Source of the DNA: Pseudomonadales bacterium
GTDB taxonomy: Bacteria > Pseudomonadota > Gammaproteobacteria > Pseudomonadales > Azotimanducaceae
Length of the DNA: 64,000 nucleotides
Direction: 5' to 3'
Assembly: GCA_041395945.1 (NCBI GenBank)
Contig: JAWKZN010000002.1
Location: forward strand, 496,001 to 560,000
Under the pieces are notes generated by a model. The model was not told where the DNA came from, did not search any database, and saw only the letters and a list, made by a program, of their open reading frames with translations. The position numbers and the translations under genes were made by a program. Below are positions 1-9,558 of the stretch, one piece after another; within the stretch, counting starts at the first letter, position 1; each line of letters opens with the position of its first letter.

Positions 1-1238
1 TGATCGCCACGCGCCGGGCCACTCTGCCAGGAAGGACTACCACGCACATAGGTGACTTCTGCACCACCCTGCGCATTGCGCACATCCACCGCCGTGCTGT
101 TCAGCCGCATCCGGATCGGATGAGTCGGCCGATCGAGCCGGGAATAGTCTGCCCTGGCTGTCACCACATCTTCCATGCTGCTGCCACTGAGAAAATCCGG
201 AATCAGAGAACGCACCAGCAGTCGTGCGATGCTGGCATTGCCGTCCGGAAAATGGCAGATGTAGGGTTCGTCTTCATCGCGCCCGTGAACAGGGTCGCCA
301 GCCGAGGCGACCGTCTCATAGGCAGCTTCTGCCAGTCGTGCGCCGAGCGTGTAGTCGAACACAGTTTCCTGCACAGACAGGGCGTCAAGTCCGCAGCCCC
401 AGAGCGGCCGGGAGATATCCCGCAGAAAGGCGAGGCCCTCTTCGTCGAATCCGAAAGCCGTCTGCAGAAAAATTTCACAGGGTGTCGAGCGTGCCGATCG
501 CAACAGGGCCCGCGCCGGCTCACTGAATCGCAACGGCTCCACAAAAAGCGCACGCAGGGATCGTCGTGCGGTCTCACCCAGGGGATAGCTGTCGATGAGT
601 GCTGCGGCTCTATCACCTCCAACATTCACGCCCCATCCCAGTACCGCTGGAAGCAGCCCACCACCACCCCGATTACCCGATGCGAACAGCACCCCATCAC
701 CCAGGCCAAAGCGGCTGTCGAACTTCTGATCGTAATAGATGCGGAACAGATCCGTGTCTACACCCAGATCCCGCAGCAGTCCCCGCGCGGCGATCGAATA
801 GCGGCCGGGATTCTCCAGTGTCTGGGAACCGCCATAGCCGATCAGCCGCCGACCGCTCACCGGGAACTCATTGCGCCGGGCGTGACCACCGAAGTCATCG
901 TGGTTGTCGAGGATCAGGATGCGCGCATCCGCACCCACCCGACTGCGGTAAAAGTGTGCGGCGGCAAGACCGGAGATCCCGGCACCCACCACGATCAGAT
1001 CGTAATCCGCATCCTGCACCGCATCCGGCCTCTGCCAGCGTTGACCCTGCCAGGCCAGGGCGTGTGCCACTTCGAAAGCGCCGGCGTGGGATCCGCGCAT
1101 ACCGGTAAGCGCCGGGGGATAGTAGCCGGTATCTGATGCCGCGGCCGCCGGTGCCAGGCCGCCACCTCGAGCCAGCAGCGGTGTTCCTCCGATCAGAAGC
1201 GCCGAACCCTGCAGGAAGTCGCGACGGTTGATGTCCAC
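1..1238 (-). CDS. Tat-exported FAD/NAD(P)-binding oxidoreductase, spermidine-dehydrogenase-like (C-terminus off the window)
   Basis: The minus-strand frame is open from GTG 1238 to the window edge, about 412 codons with no stop, so the C-terminus is missing. The N-terminus NRRDFLQGSALLIGG is a twin-arginine signal followed by an Ala-rich cleavage region, so the enzyme should be exported folded with its cofactor. A Rossmann FAD motif (DLIVVGAGISGLAAAHFY) lies near residues 78-95. The stretch YYPPALTGMRGSHAGAFEV before it is typical of proteins annotated as spermidine dehydrogenase (SpdH). The likely reaction is FAD-dependent oxidation of an amine, with the substrate inferred only from the family. 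GTG overlaps the TAG stop of the upstream metallophosphoesterase by one base (TAGTG), so the two are probably translationally coupled. Confidence 0.8.
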   Translation of the reverse strand, partial: MDINRRDFLQGSALLIGGTPLLARGGGLAPAAAASDTGYYPPALTGMRGSHAGAFEVAHALAWQGQRWQRPDAVQDADYDLIVVGAGISGLAAAHFYRSRVGADARILILDNHDDFGGHARRNEFPVSGRRLIGYGGSQTLENPGRYSIAARGLLRDLGVDTDLFRIYYDQKFDSRFGLGDGVLFASGNRGGGGLLPAVLGWGVNVGGDRAAALIDSYPLGETARRSLRALFVEPLRFSEPARALLRSARSTPCEIFLQTAFGFDEEGLAFLRDISRPLWGCGLDALSVQETVFDYTLGARLAEAAYETVASAGDPVHGRDEDEPYICHFPDGNASIARLLVRSLIPDFLSGSSMEDVVTARADYSRLDRPTHPIRMRLNSTAVDVRNAQGGAEVTYVRGSPSWQSGPARGD

Positions 1239-2392
1239 TATTCAACCGCTGCAGCTGGTCTGTCCGCCGGTGTGTCCGCCGGTGTGTCCGCCGGTGTGTC
1301 CGCCGGTCCGTCCGCATACAGCGGCGAGAAGCTGAACACCCAGGGTGTGCGGGTATCCACATCCACCCGTACCGCACGCAGCTCGGGGGCCCCGTAAACC
1401 TGCAGCCGGGTGATATTTGCGTACTTCGGCGGCCGGCTTTCGCCCTGGGGCACCATGAACGGCCGGTCGATCTGAAACTGATGAAAATCGCCGTGGATCA
1501 GCAGCACAGGACGACCGAAGTCGTTCGCCAGATCCCGGATCGCCAGGGCTACCCAGTAATAGGGACCGTCAACACCCCCGCGCAGCTGTCTGCCGAACTC
1601 CGCATCACCCGCGGTATCAATGAACAAGGAGGCATGCAGCGCGATCACGACCGCCTTCGCATCCGCAGACTCCGCTGCGGCAAACGCCGCTTTCAGCCAT
1701 TCGACGTTGGCTGCGTTGCGGGCCGAGGCCTCCGCAGCGCGGCGTGGATCATTGATCGGAAAGCCGTTCTGGCTGCCCGGCACACTGACCGTGGTAAACA
1801 CGACCCCGCCCTGCTGCCAGCGCGCGTTCTCGCGGATGCCGCCTTTCTGCCCGAGGTCGGCCTGCAGCTGCAGAGGCAGCTTTACGGCACCCTGGCTCCG
1901 GGGCTGGCTGAAGAACACCCGACGGATCGTTGCGAGACTTTCCAGGGTATCCACATAACTCGTGGCAGCGAGGGCGCTGTCCAGTTGTCGCGCCGCGCCG
2001 AGCATGGCCATGTCCGCCGGGGTTCCCTTGCCTTCCATTACCCTGCCGTAAGCAGCCAGCAATTCCGGCTTACGGCAATCGGTCCATTCGTTATCCCCCG
2101 GCGTGTAGATGAGGGGGTGATCAAAGCGATCAAACCAGCCACGCACCCACAGATGGTTTTCCTCCGAACACTCCAGAACACCCCAGGTATCGCCGACATG
2201 GATCGAGAAAGCGGGAGCGCTGCGATTGATGGCTTCGATCAGGGTCGCGTAGATCGGCAGATCACGATCCAGGTTATAGGCAGTGTCACCCAGAGCTACA
2301 AAGTGGAATCGCGCATCCGCAGCGGATGCTGCGGGGGCCGGCAGTGTGCAGGACAGTACAAACAGAGCCAGCAGCAGGCGCGGAAAACTCAT
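1238..2392 (-). CDS. secreted calcineurin-like metallophosphoesterase
   Basis: 384 residues from ATG 2392, which has GGGGAG about 8 bases upstream; the longer frame to 2473 adds a non-signal N-terminus without a better site. Residues 1-24 are a signal peptide (hydrophobic core then PAPAASA). Metallophosphoesterase metal-binding blocks are visible: LGDTAYN (about 34-40), HVGDTWG (about 65-71), GDNEW, and C-terminal HASLF and HGDFHQF. It probably hydrolyses a phosphoester in the periplasm; the substrate is unknown. The C-terminus is a tandem PADT repeat made by a 12-bp DNA repeat. It is coupled to the downstream flavin oxidoreductase by a one-base overlap. Confidence 0.82.
   Translation of the reverse strand: MSFPRLLLALFVLSCTLPAPAASAADARFHFVALGDTAYNLDRDLPIYATLIEAINRSAPAFSIHVGDTWGVLECSEENHLWVRGWFDRFDHPLIYTPGDNEWTDCRKPELLAAYGRVMEGKGTPADMAMLGAARQLDSALAATSYVDTLESLATIRRVFFSQPRSQGAVKLPLQLQADLGQKGGIRENARWQQGGVVFTTVSVPGSQNGFPINDPRRAAEASARNAANVEWLKAAFAAAESADAKAVVIALHASLFIDTAGDAEFGRQLRGGVDGPYYWVALAIRDLANDFGRPVLLIHGDFHQFQIDRPFMVPQGESRPPKYANITRLQVYGAPELRAVRVDVDTRTPWVFSFSPLYADGPADTPADTPADTPADRPAAAVE
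1259..1311. repeat. 12-bp in-frame tandem repeat (TPAD repeat)
   Basis: About four copies of tgtccgccggtg lie in a row in the 3' end of the metallophosphoesterase gene and encode a Pro-Ala-Asp-Thr tail. Copy number could vary by slippage without a frameshift because the unit is a multiple of three. Confidence 0.85.
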
Positions 2393-2490
2393 GACGGTAT
2401 CTCCCCGGTTACCGGGATCCAACCTAGGGGAACTCTGATCAGGTAGCAACACCTCGGCGTGGTGCACCGCCATCCAGCAGCGCGCAGCAA

Positions 2491-3456
2491 TCAGATCGAA
2501 CGCTGGATCACATAAGCCAGGTAGGCCAGATAGGCGCCGATAAAGACAACCCCGTGGGCGCGCAGAATGCGACCGCTGCCGCTGGTCACCAGCGCCAGGA
2601 TGACCATGGCGCTGGCCATGATGACCATCACCAGGTCGGTATTGCTCACCACTTCGAAAGGCAGTTCCACGATGGCTGCCGTGAATCCCAGTATCCAGAG
2701 CAGATTGAAGATGTTCGACCCCACCACATTGCCGACAGCAATGTCGGTCTGGCCCCGATAAGCGGCGACAGCGGATGCCACCAGTTCCGGTGCGGATGTG
2801 CCGATGGCGACAATGGTGAGTCCGATCAGCGCATCATCTACTCCCAGGTCCCGGGCGAGACCCACGGCACCGTCCACCGTCCACTGTCCGCCGAAGTAAA
2901 GGGCAACCACACCAGCTGCGATGTACAGCAGGCTGCGTGTGAGCGTCCGGGTCTCGATCCTCTGTACAGATTCAAGCCTGCCGTCTCTGGCCACACCGTA
3001 GACGTACAGCATGAACAGCAGGAAGAAGAACAGCAGAATGCCGCCATCCAGCCGGCTGATACTCAGCACACCGGGCATTGCAAACAGGGACGCATTCGCA
3101 AGGAATCCCACCAGCAGCGCGGCGGTGAGGGAAAAGGGTATCTCCGATACCACAGTGGAATCCCGAACCGGCAGCGGGCGGATGACCGCGGCGACGCCGA
3201 GCACCACCAGCACGTTGAAAATATTGCTGCCGATCACATTAGCGATGGCAAGGTCGGCGTTGTGACGCAGGCCGGAGGTGAGGGTGACCAGCATTTCCGG
3301 CAGCGAAGTACCGAAAGAAACGATGGTGAGTCCTACCACCAGCGGTGGCACGCCGAACCGGGCGGCAATGCTGGATGCGCCATCCACCAGCAGATCGGCA
3401 CCTTTCACCAGCACGATCAGACCGACAAGCAGCAGCAGTACGTCAGTGAAAAGCAA
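2491..3456 (-). CDS. calcium/sodium antiporter (CaCA family, YrbG-like)
   Basis: 321 residues, the normal length for YrbG-type exchangers. The two inverted-topology halves each carry the alpha-repeat signature: GTSLPEM at 49-55 with N-V-I-G-S-N-I-F downstream, and GTSAPEL at 219-225 with N-V-V-G-S-N-I-F. About ten hydrophobic segments fill the rest. These Glu, Ser and Asn residues form the cation site in the family. It is an inner-membrane protein predicted to exchange Na+ or H+ for Ca2+. The start is TTG at 3456 with AAGGTTGAG upstream. It is transcribed with the same polarity as the metallophosphoesterase but separated from it by about 100 bases. Confidence 0.93.
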   Translation of the reverse strand: MLFTDVLLLLVGLIVLVKGADLLVDGASSIAARFGVPPLVVGLTIVSFGTSLPEMLVTLTSGLRHNADLAIANVIGSNIFNVLVVLGVAAVIRPLPVRDSTVVSEIPFSLTAALLVGFLANASLFAMPGVLSISRLDGGILLFFFLLFMLYVYGVARDGRLESVQRIETRTLTRSLLYIAAGVVALYFGGQWTVDGAVGLARDLGVDDALIGLTIVAIGTSAPELVASAVAAYRGQTDIAVGNVVGSNIFNLLWILGFTAAIVELPFEVVSNTDLVMVIMASAMVILALVTSGSGRILRAHGVVFIGAYLAYLAYVIQRSI

Positions 3457-3510
3457 TCAGACTCAACCTTGCGCAGCAGGCTTTCTGTGTACCAAGTCCT
3501 CGCCCGGCCA

Positions 3511-4917
3511 TCAACTCTGGCCTGCGGCGTTGACTTCAGCCGCCGTGCCATCTTCCTTCACCTGCACCGGCGCACGTGTCTTCACTGCTTCGTCGATGGC
3601 AACCGCCAGCTTGGCATGATCCCAGGCGGAGTTGACCTTCAGTACATTGGACATCAGCGTGATGAAGTACCTTGTGTCCGTGCCAGGCCATTCCACGATG
3701 GTTACCACATTCATGAAGTTCTTGGTGTTGCCCATGTACTTGCCGCAGCGGTAACCCTCCTCGGGTCGGCACTGATAGAGCGAGCCGCTCTTGAAGTACA
3801 GGGCAGCTTCCGCAAGTTCAGGTGCGTAAGCATAACGATAGCGACGCTTGGTCACGTAAAGATAGCGCTTCATTTCCAGACTCGACCAGGCATCGACGAG
3901 GCGACCCTGCTCCATTCTGAAGACGAACTGCGCCAGCGTGCGGGGGGTTGCGTAGCTGAGGATGCCGGGTACGTACTGTTTGCCGGCGCGGGTGAACATC
4001 GAACCCTGCTGCATGTCCGCAAGCCGGATGCCGGCAGCGGCAAGCGGTTCATTGACCACCTGCTGACTCAGTGCACCGAGCTGGCCTTTGGGTGTTGTCG
4101 AAAAGAAAGCACGGGATTCCTCTTCACTCACCGGATAGCGATTACCGAAGTGACGCAACAGCATCGCCTCGCGCCAGACTACAGAACCCGCAGCATTGGC
4201 CGAGGCGGACGTCATGTGATCCACCCATTCGGCGAGACTGTAGGACTCCTCCGGCTGGAGGATGCTGAAGGAGTTGATGCGGGTCTCGGGATCGAACTTC
4301 GGCACCACATGCTCATCGAGGAGCACCCAGTCGCCGCCGAGCACCCGGGTATCACGCAGGATACGGCGTCGATCTTCGATATCGGGGAAAGCGCGGGCGA
4401 GGGCGTCGAACAGTCCCACCAGCGGCAGCAGTTTTCCGACACTTCCCGGATTCTGCCGTACATCGGGACGCACGCCGGCCCACACCACCGCATCGGGTTG
4501 CGACATGTCCACGACCACAAAGCCGTTACTCGGATCCCGGTCTGCGAAAATGCTCTCCACGGCCTCCAGCAGCCGGGCATCCATCGGCCGGGTATCAAAC
4601 ATCGGCGCGTCTGCCTGTTCGGCGAGATTCAGATGGATGTCTGCCATCCCCAGCAGGCCACCTTTCGCGATCCTGGGTCCCTTCGCTGCCAGCTGTGCCT
4701 GCTGGTAGCCGATCAGACGATTGATGCCCGACGCCTGTGCACCGTCGAGTGGATAAGCAACAGGTGACTGGGGAGCGGCGCCGATGAGCATTCCACACAG
4801 CAGCAGATGCAGCCTACGCAGCGGGCGCAGCGGGCGCAGCGGGCGCAGCGGGCGCAGCCCAGACAAGGTGGACGGCGAGCGCAACAGCTGCCTCAGAATT
4901 CCGGGGCTCGACTTCAT
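3511..4917 (-). CDS. class A beta-lactamase-fold serine hydrolase
   Basis: 468 residues from ATG 4917 with GAGGAG upstream. The serine beta-lactamase/PBP motifs are in order: S-V-G-K at 159-162 (nucleophile and Lys), S-A-N at 239-241 (SxN), and K-S-G at 376-378. No motif argues for true lactamase activity, and the protein is longer than class A lactamases (about 290), so a D,D-peptidase-like or other acyl-serine hydrolase is equally possible. Residues 22-35 are a Leu-Arg-Pro repeat from a 9-bp DNA repeat, followed by a hydrophobic segment at 37-48 that is probably the signal. The ATG overlaps the stop of the upstream dikinase-like gene (ATGA), so the two are cotranslated. Confidence 0.8.
   Translation of the reverse strand: MKSSPGILRQLLRSPSTLSGLRPLRPLRPLRPLRRLHLLLCGMLIGAAPQSPVAYPLDGAQASGINRLIGYQQAQLAAKGPRIAKGGLLGMADIHLNLAEQADAPMFDTRPMDARLLEAVESIFADRDPSNGFVVVDMSQPDAVVWAGVRPDVRQNPGSVGKLLPLVGLFDALARAFPDIEDRRRILRDTRVLGGDWVLLDEHVVPKFDPETRINSFSILQPEESYSLAEWVDHMTSASANAAGSVVWREAMLLRHFGNRYPVSEEESRAFFSTTPKGQLGALSQQVVNEPLAAAGIRLADMQQGSMFTRAGKQYVPGILSYATPRTLAQFVFRMEQGRLVDAWSSLEMKRYLYVTKRRYRYAYAPELAEAALYFKSGSLYQCRPEEGYRCGKYMGNTKNFMNVVTIVEWPGTDTRYFITLMSNVLKVNSAWDHAKLAVAIDEAVKTRAPVQVKEDGTAAEVNAAGQS
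4821..4857. repeat. 9-bp in-frame tandem repeat
   Basis: Four perfect copies of gcgggcgca, with a degenerate copy before them, encode the Leu-Arg-Pro run at the N-terminus of the serine hydrolase, just before its hydrophobic signal segment. Confidence 0.85.
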
Positions 4918-7900
4918 GGTGTCTGCTCCTCGCCGGATTTCACCGGACGTTCCTCCAGGTAAACCACCTCCGCGACCGGGGCCGACGGTCCCGCAATCTC
5001 CAGCATCGCCCTGTCGGCCCTGCGCTGGCCGCGTTCGATCAGCGGGCGGATCTGGAACAGTGTGAGTTCGCCGCTGACGAATCCGAACTCGATATCCCAG
5101 GGCAGTTCACGCCCTTCCGGATCCGTCATCGGCCTGTAAGCGTCAGTCACTTCACTGGCCAGCACACGGAGCACGGCCTTCTCCTGCGGCGTGAGCACAG
5201 CGCCCGAAGGCGCGCGCGCCCAGCCCACGCCACCGGCGTCCGCCAGATAACGCCGCAGCGGAGCCTTGGCCTCCGACAGCAGCCGCTCCTCACCACCCGG
5301 CAGCAGCACAATGGTTTCCGCCGCTTCACCGGCAACCGCACCACCCACACCCCAGGCTGTCGACACCGTGAGTCCCTCACCGCGCCCGGCAAGATCGGTT
5401 GTGACCAGCACACCTGACTTGTCTGCCGGCACGCTCTTCATCAGCAGCACCGAGGCAAATACGTCCGCCGGATTGGTCAGCAGATCGGAACGCCAGGCAA
5501 TGGCCCGGGGGCTCAAAACCGAACCCCACACCCGGGGCACCACCGCGAGCTGAGCCTCGAGGCCACGCACATTGGGCACCGTTTCCGACAGTCCCGCACC
5601 GGTGAATCCGGGCAGGTCTTCCACATTGGTATCGGATCGTATGAACACACCGTAGCTGCCAGGCGGACCGAACTCCCGCTCCATCATCGGCAGCAGTTCT
5701 GACTTCGCACGTTCGCTCAAAGTCACCCGGGCAATCTGCTCCCGCACGCCGGCAAGCGCATCCGTCAGTTCCGACCCGGTGAGTCCACCCGCCCGGGCCC
5801 GGGCATAAATCTGTGCGAGCTGCGCGAGCGGCGAATCGTTGCCGGCCCCGACATGATCGGCAAACAGTCCGAAGGGCAGTGCGATCGCAGGCGCCACCCG
5901 GCCCGGGAAAGTACGGTTGAGCTCGCCGAGATTGGCCGCCTTGGGTCCGACCACCCTGCCGGAGAGAGTGCGGTTCAGATCAGCCAGTGGCAGTGGCGAT
6001 CGCACACTGAGGTCGGGCAGCGGCACGGTAAGTTCCATCCGCTCAGCGGAACCGGCGGGCCGGCCGGCGGTCGCTGCGTTGGCAGCGGTCGCTGCAGGAT
6101 CAGCAGTCGCTGTCCCATCTGCAACCAGCGGTCGGATCAGCACCGAACCATCACTCGCAGCGATGATCTCGATCTGAGCGCCTTCATGCACGGCGAGCTG
6201 ACCGGCCTCCCGCTCACCCATGGCAATGTTGGGAATACCGAAATTCCGGGCCAGCAGCTGCACATGGGAGAGGAGGTTACCTTCGCCCCGGGTCAGCACC
6301 CCGGCAACGGGCGGCAGTTCTGCGCTGGTCTGGGTCAGCAGCACGATGTCCGTGCGGACGACGTCCGCAGGCACCGATTCGCTCTCCCCGATGATGCGCA
6401 GACGGCCCCGGGAATAACCCGGATTCAGCGCGATCAGTCCGGGTGCAGGACGTCCATCGATACTGCGCCGGACACCGCTGAGCTGTGCCACGTCGGCATA
6501 CAGGGGTTGCAGCACATCGGCCAGCGACAGCAACACCGAACCGCGGAGCACATCGTCCATGACTCCGGCACTGGCCGGCTCCAGCACAACATAGCGGCTA
6601 AGCGCTTCCGCGAGACTGTGACGCAGCGTGCCGGCACCCCAGCCCATCGCCAGGGTAAGGCTGCCCAGCACTTCCTGATACACCGGCAGCGTGAGGTCCG
6701 CCTGACGGGTGCGATCGAGCTGGGTGTCCAGCGCCCGGCGCTCCCCCGCCGAGAGGAACCCGGTGCCATAAGAGGCGGCCACCAGCGCCCGCGCGGCCAG
6801 CAGATAATCACGACGTCGCAGATCCGGCTCCGCGAGCAGCTCAGCGGTCAGCAGCCGGGTCTCGAGTTCCAGATCCGGCATCAGATCCAGCAGTTCCAGC
6901 TTGTCTGCCGGGCGCAGGTCCCCCTCAACAAGGCCACGCATGGCGGCCAGGAGTTCGCCCAGCCGTCCCAGCCGCATGCCGACCTCCAGCACCTCGAGAC
7001 CGGCAACCGCGCGCGCGACATCGGCCAGCGCCACCCGCCGCTGCAGCCGTGTGCGGGTTTCCACGAGCCGCGCGTGACGACCCGCCGCGTCATAGGACTC
7101 GACCAGCAAGCTGATCAGCGTCTGTGCATCCGTGATCACCTCGGGCTGGGCTTCGGCCTCGAGGACATAGCCGGTCAGCCACTCCTGTATCCGCCCGGCG
7201 GTGGAAAAAGACGGATTGGTGTGAACCTCTATCCGCCAGCGTTCGAAGCCGGGCGCGCGCTCGGCGATTACCTGGGCCAGTCTGCGGATCTCCCGGCTGC
7301 GATCGGTATCAAAGCCATGGGGTACGGCGCGCGCGGTTTCCCGGGTAAGAAGGTAGTTCTCCATTACCCACTCCCGCTGTTCGAGCAGGGCAAGCAGCAG
7401 CAGCCGGCCAGCGGCGGTTTCGTCCTCGATCTGAATATGGCCCCGGTAGTAGCGGGCTTCACGCATGACCCAGCCATCCTGGGTGTCGATCAGGAATCGC
7501 TCGATCGGCAGCTGACGCAGGCGGGACTGTCCACCTCCCGCATCCCAGAACTCTTCGAAGTCGAGCGCGGCGAAGACCGTGCCGACCGCCCAGCCGAGTT
7601 CGGCCAGTCGTTCCCGTTCACTGGAGTACTCCGCATGCTGCCGCCCACCTCCCAGTTCCCGGCAGGCATAAGGCCGGGGTGGCAGCACACTGCCGTCTTC
7701 ACAGAACCAGCGGATCCGCCGGTAGGGTCCGCGCGAGCTGCGGATCATCCCCGCTACCAGTGCACGGGCTTCCTCGATCACCACCAGCTCCGGGGTGCGC
7801 ATCGGATTGTCTGACCAGACCGGCTGTGCCGCGACACCCGTGAGTTCGGTTGTTGCTCCCAGCGAACTGCAGGGAAAAAACGCCAGCCAGACCACAAGAA

Positions 7901-8024
7901 ACAGAATATACCCGGGAAATCCCGCCCGACAGGCGTTTCCCGGAGATTGCGGGGGCGGGGGACCTATGCTCAAATGCCTGCCGGCTTTTTCGCCGCTTTC
8001 ACGGATTTCCGCCCGATTCACCAT
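4914..8024 (-). CDS. exported PEP/pyruvate-binding dikinase-like protein (glucan-water-dikinase-like domain order)
   Basis: 1036 residues from ATG 8024 (GGAAG about 5 bases upstream). After a polar N-terminus there is one hydrophobic segment at about 39-56 (signal or anchor), then a long helical region rich in Leu and Arg. A PEP-utiliser mobile domain sits near 530-640, with the phospho-histidine motif GNLLSHVQLLARNFG (His near 585). A PPDK/PEP-synthase ATP-binding domain follows at about 685-1020 (GPKAANLGEL, IRSDTNVEDLPGFTGAG, LFQIRPLIERGQ). The order His domain then ATP domain matches glucan/water dikinases, not PEP synthase. There is no PEP-binding barrel. An ATP-dependent phosphotransferase behind an export signal is odd. 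The downstream beta-lactamase-fold gene overlaps its stop. Confidence 0.82.
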   Translation of the reverse strand: MVNRAEIRESGEKAGRHLSIGPPPPQSPGNACRAGFPGYILFLVVWLAFFPCSSLGATTELTGVAAQPVWSDNPMRTPELVVIEEARALVAGMIRSSRGPYRRIRWFCEDGSVLPPRPYACRELGGGRQHAEYSSERERLAELGWAVGTVFAALDFEEFWDAGGGQSRLRQLPIERFLIDTQDGWVMREARYYRGHIQIEDETAAGRLLLLALLEQREWVMENYLLTRETARAVPHGFDTDRSREIRRLAQVIAERAPGFERWRIEVHTNPSFSTAGRIQEWLTGYVLEAEAQPEVITDAQTLISLLVESYDAAGRHARLVETRTRLQRRVALADVARAVAGLEVLEVGMRLGRLGELLAAMRGLVEGDLRPADKLELLDLMPDLELETRLLTAELLAEPDLRRRDYLLAARALVAASYGTGFLSAGERRALDTQLDRTRQADLTLPVYQEVLGSLTLAMGWGAGTLRHSLAEALSRYVVLEPASAGVMDDVLRGSVLLSLADVLQPLYADVAQLSGVRRSIDGRPAPGLIALNPGYSRGRLRIIGESESVPADVVRTDIVLLTQTSAELPPVAGVLTRGEGNLLSHVQLLARNFGIPNIAMGEREAGQLAVHEGAQIEIIAASDGSVLIRPLVADGTATADPAATAANAATAGRPAGSAERMELTVPLPDLSVRSPLPLADLNRTLSGRVVGPKAANLGELNRTFPGRVAPAIALPFGLFADHVGAGNDSPLAQLAQIYARARAGGLTGSELTDALAGVREQIARVTLSERAKSELLPMMEREFGPPGSYGVFIRSDTNVEDLPGFTGAGLSETVPNVRGLEAQLAVVPRVWGSVLSPRAIAWRSDLLTNPADVFASVLLMKSVPADKSGVLVTTDLAGRGEGLTVSTAWGVGGAVAGEAAETIVLLPGGEERLLSEAKAPLRRYLADAGGVGWARAPSGAVLTPQEKAVLRVLASEVTDAYRPMTDPEGRELPWDIEFGFVSGELTLFQIRPLIERGQRRADRAMLEIAGPSAPVAEVVYLEERPVKSGEEQTP

Positions 8025-8113
8025 GTCGCTTCCAATGCGTGACGCACTTCTGATTCACACCGGCGCGGATCCTACAGTATCCGTCAATCGCTCTGTGGGC
8101 GTTTTTGTGCGCT

Positions 8114-9526
8114 GTGAGTAACCCTTCCCCACCCTTTACGGTCAGTCGGCTCGACCGGGTCCTGCGGCTGTTCGCACCCGTGGAAGGCCGGGAGGGCACA
8201 ACCAGCCTGCTGCTGCTTGCCAACGTTTTTCTCGTGCTGATGGCCTACTACTTCATCAAGCCCGTGCGCGAAGGCTGGCTGTCGATATCGGACATCACCG
8301 GTCTGAGTAAACTCGAAGTCAAAGCCTACTCGGCGTTCGCCCAGAGTCTGCTGCTGATCATCATACTGCCGCTGTACGCGACCTTCGCCGCACGACTGCC
8401 GCGACGCAAACTCATCAACCGGGTGGGCGGTACCTTCGCCCTGCTGCTGTGCGTATTCTGGCTGCTGCAGCCGGACATGCTGGTACCTGTAAACGCCGTG
8501 GTCGGTGTCGCCTTCTACCTGTTCGTCGGCATCTTCGGCGTCACCCTGGTCGCCCAGTTCTGGTCTTTTGCCTCCGATGTGTACGGCGAGGAACGCGGTA
8601 CACGCCTGTTCCCCCTGGTCGCCATCGGCGCCTCTGCAGGTGCCACCGTGGGCGCCTGGGCAGGTGAACGGCTCATCCGCAGCGACTGGCTGAATGCCGC
8701 AGACCTGGTGCTGCTGGCGACAGTTCCTCTTGCCGCGGCCATGCTGCTGGCCCGCATCGCCGATCGGCGTGGTGCCTCCGGGAAGCCTTCCTCGGCAACC
8801 GAGACGCGCTGGTCGGAACCGGCGGCCCCGGGCACAGAAACCGGCTTCCAGCTCATCACCCGGCACCACTATCTGACTGCCATCGCGCTGCTGACCCTGA
8901 CCTTCAACTGGGTAGTGGCGAACGGCGACAACATACTCTTCGCGGCAGTGCAGCAGGCCCTGGCGGAACAGCATGCCGCTGCACAGGGCACTGCCGGCTA
9001 CTCGACCCTGATCAACACGGCGACTACCGCCTTCTATGGCGACCTCTATTTCTGGGTGAATCTGCTCGGGCTGCTGCTGCAGGCCTTCGTGGTCTCGCGC
9101 CTGGTACGCATCGGCGGCATCTCAGCCGTGCTGCTCGTCACGCCGGTCGTGTCCTTCGTCGCCTACTTCAGCATGGCGCTGAGCCCGCTGATCGCCGTCC
9201 TGAAAGCCATGAAGATCGCGGAGAACGCCACCAACTACTCGCTGAACAATACAGCCAGGCACATGCTCTGGCTGCCTACCACCAAGACCATGCTCTACAA
9301 AGCCAAACCCGCCATCGATACCCTCTTCGTGCGCATTGGTGACGGTCTGGCAGCACTGACCGTGCTGCTGGGGACAAGGTTGTTTGAGATGCAGGTGGTG
9401 CAGTACTTCCAGCTCAATGTGGTGCTGGTGTGTCTGTGGGTGGCTCTAGCGTTCTATCTGGTAAGGGAAAACAGGCGCTGGGCGGGGCGTACCGACAGCG
9501 CAGTGGCCGCCCCCCAGGGCGCCTGA
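8114..9526 (+). CDS. NTP/NDP exchange transporter-like (ADP/ATP translocase family) membrane protein
   Basis: About 470 residues with roughly twelve hydrophobic segments. The start region LFAPVEGREGTTSLLLLANVF and the motif YYFIKPVREG resemble the TLC/AAA family (Rickettsia and Chlamydia ATP/ADP exchangers and their free-living MFS-like relatives). GTG 8114 is chosen; TTG 8105 is in frame, and neither has a strong ribosome site. In free-living bacteria the substrate of this subgroup is not established, so nucleotide exchange is a family label and not a demonstrated role. It lies divergent from the dikinase-like gene and 32 bases before a serine hydrolase gene, with which it is likely cotranscribed. 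Confidence 0.82.
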   Translation: MSNPSPPFTVSRLDRVLRLFAPVEGREGTTSLLLLANVFLVLMAYYFIKPVREGWLSISDITGLSKLEVKAYSAFAQSLLLIIILPLYATFAARLPRRKLINRVGGTFALLLCVFWLLQPDMLVPVNAVVGVAFYLFVGIFGVTLVAQFWSFASDVYGEERGTRLFPLVAIGASAGATVGAWAGERLIRSDWLNAADLVLLATVPLAAAMLLARIADRRGASGKPSSATETRWSEPAAPGTETGFQLITRHHYLTAIALLTLTFNWVVANGDNILFAAVQQALAEQHAAAQGTAGYSTLINTATTAFYGDLYFWVNLLGLLLQAFVVSRLVRIGGISAVLLVTPVVSFVAYFSMALSPLIAVLKAMKIAENATNYSLNNTARHMLWLPTTKTMLYKAKPAIDTLFVRIGDGLAALTVLLGTRLFEMQVVQYFQLNVVLVCLWVALAFYLVRENRRWAGRTDSAVAAPQGA

Positions 9527-9558
9527 ACAGGGCGCCGTCGGGCGCCAAGGAGCTTTTG

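Noticed and set aside
2554..4767. 737-codon open frame on the plus strand opposite the Na/Ca exchanger and serine hydrolase
   Set aside because: It is the antisense shadow of two genes with clear family motifs; high GC keeps the opposite frame free of stops.
5853..7814. 653-codon plus-strand frame opposite the dikinase gene
   Set aside because: Antisense shadow; the minus strand has intact PPDK-type motifs throughout.
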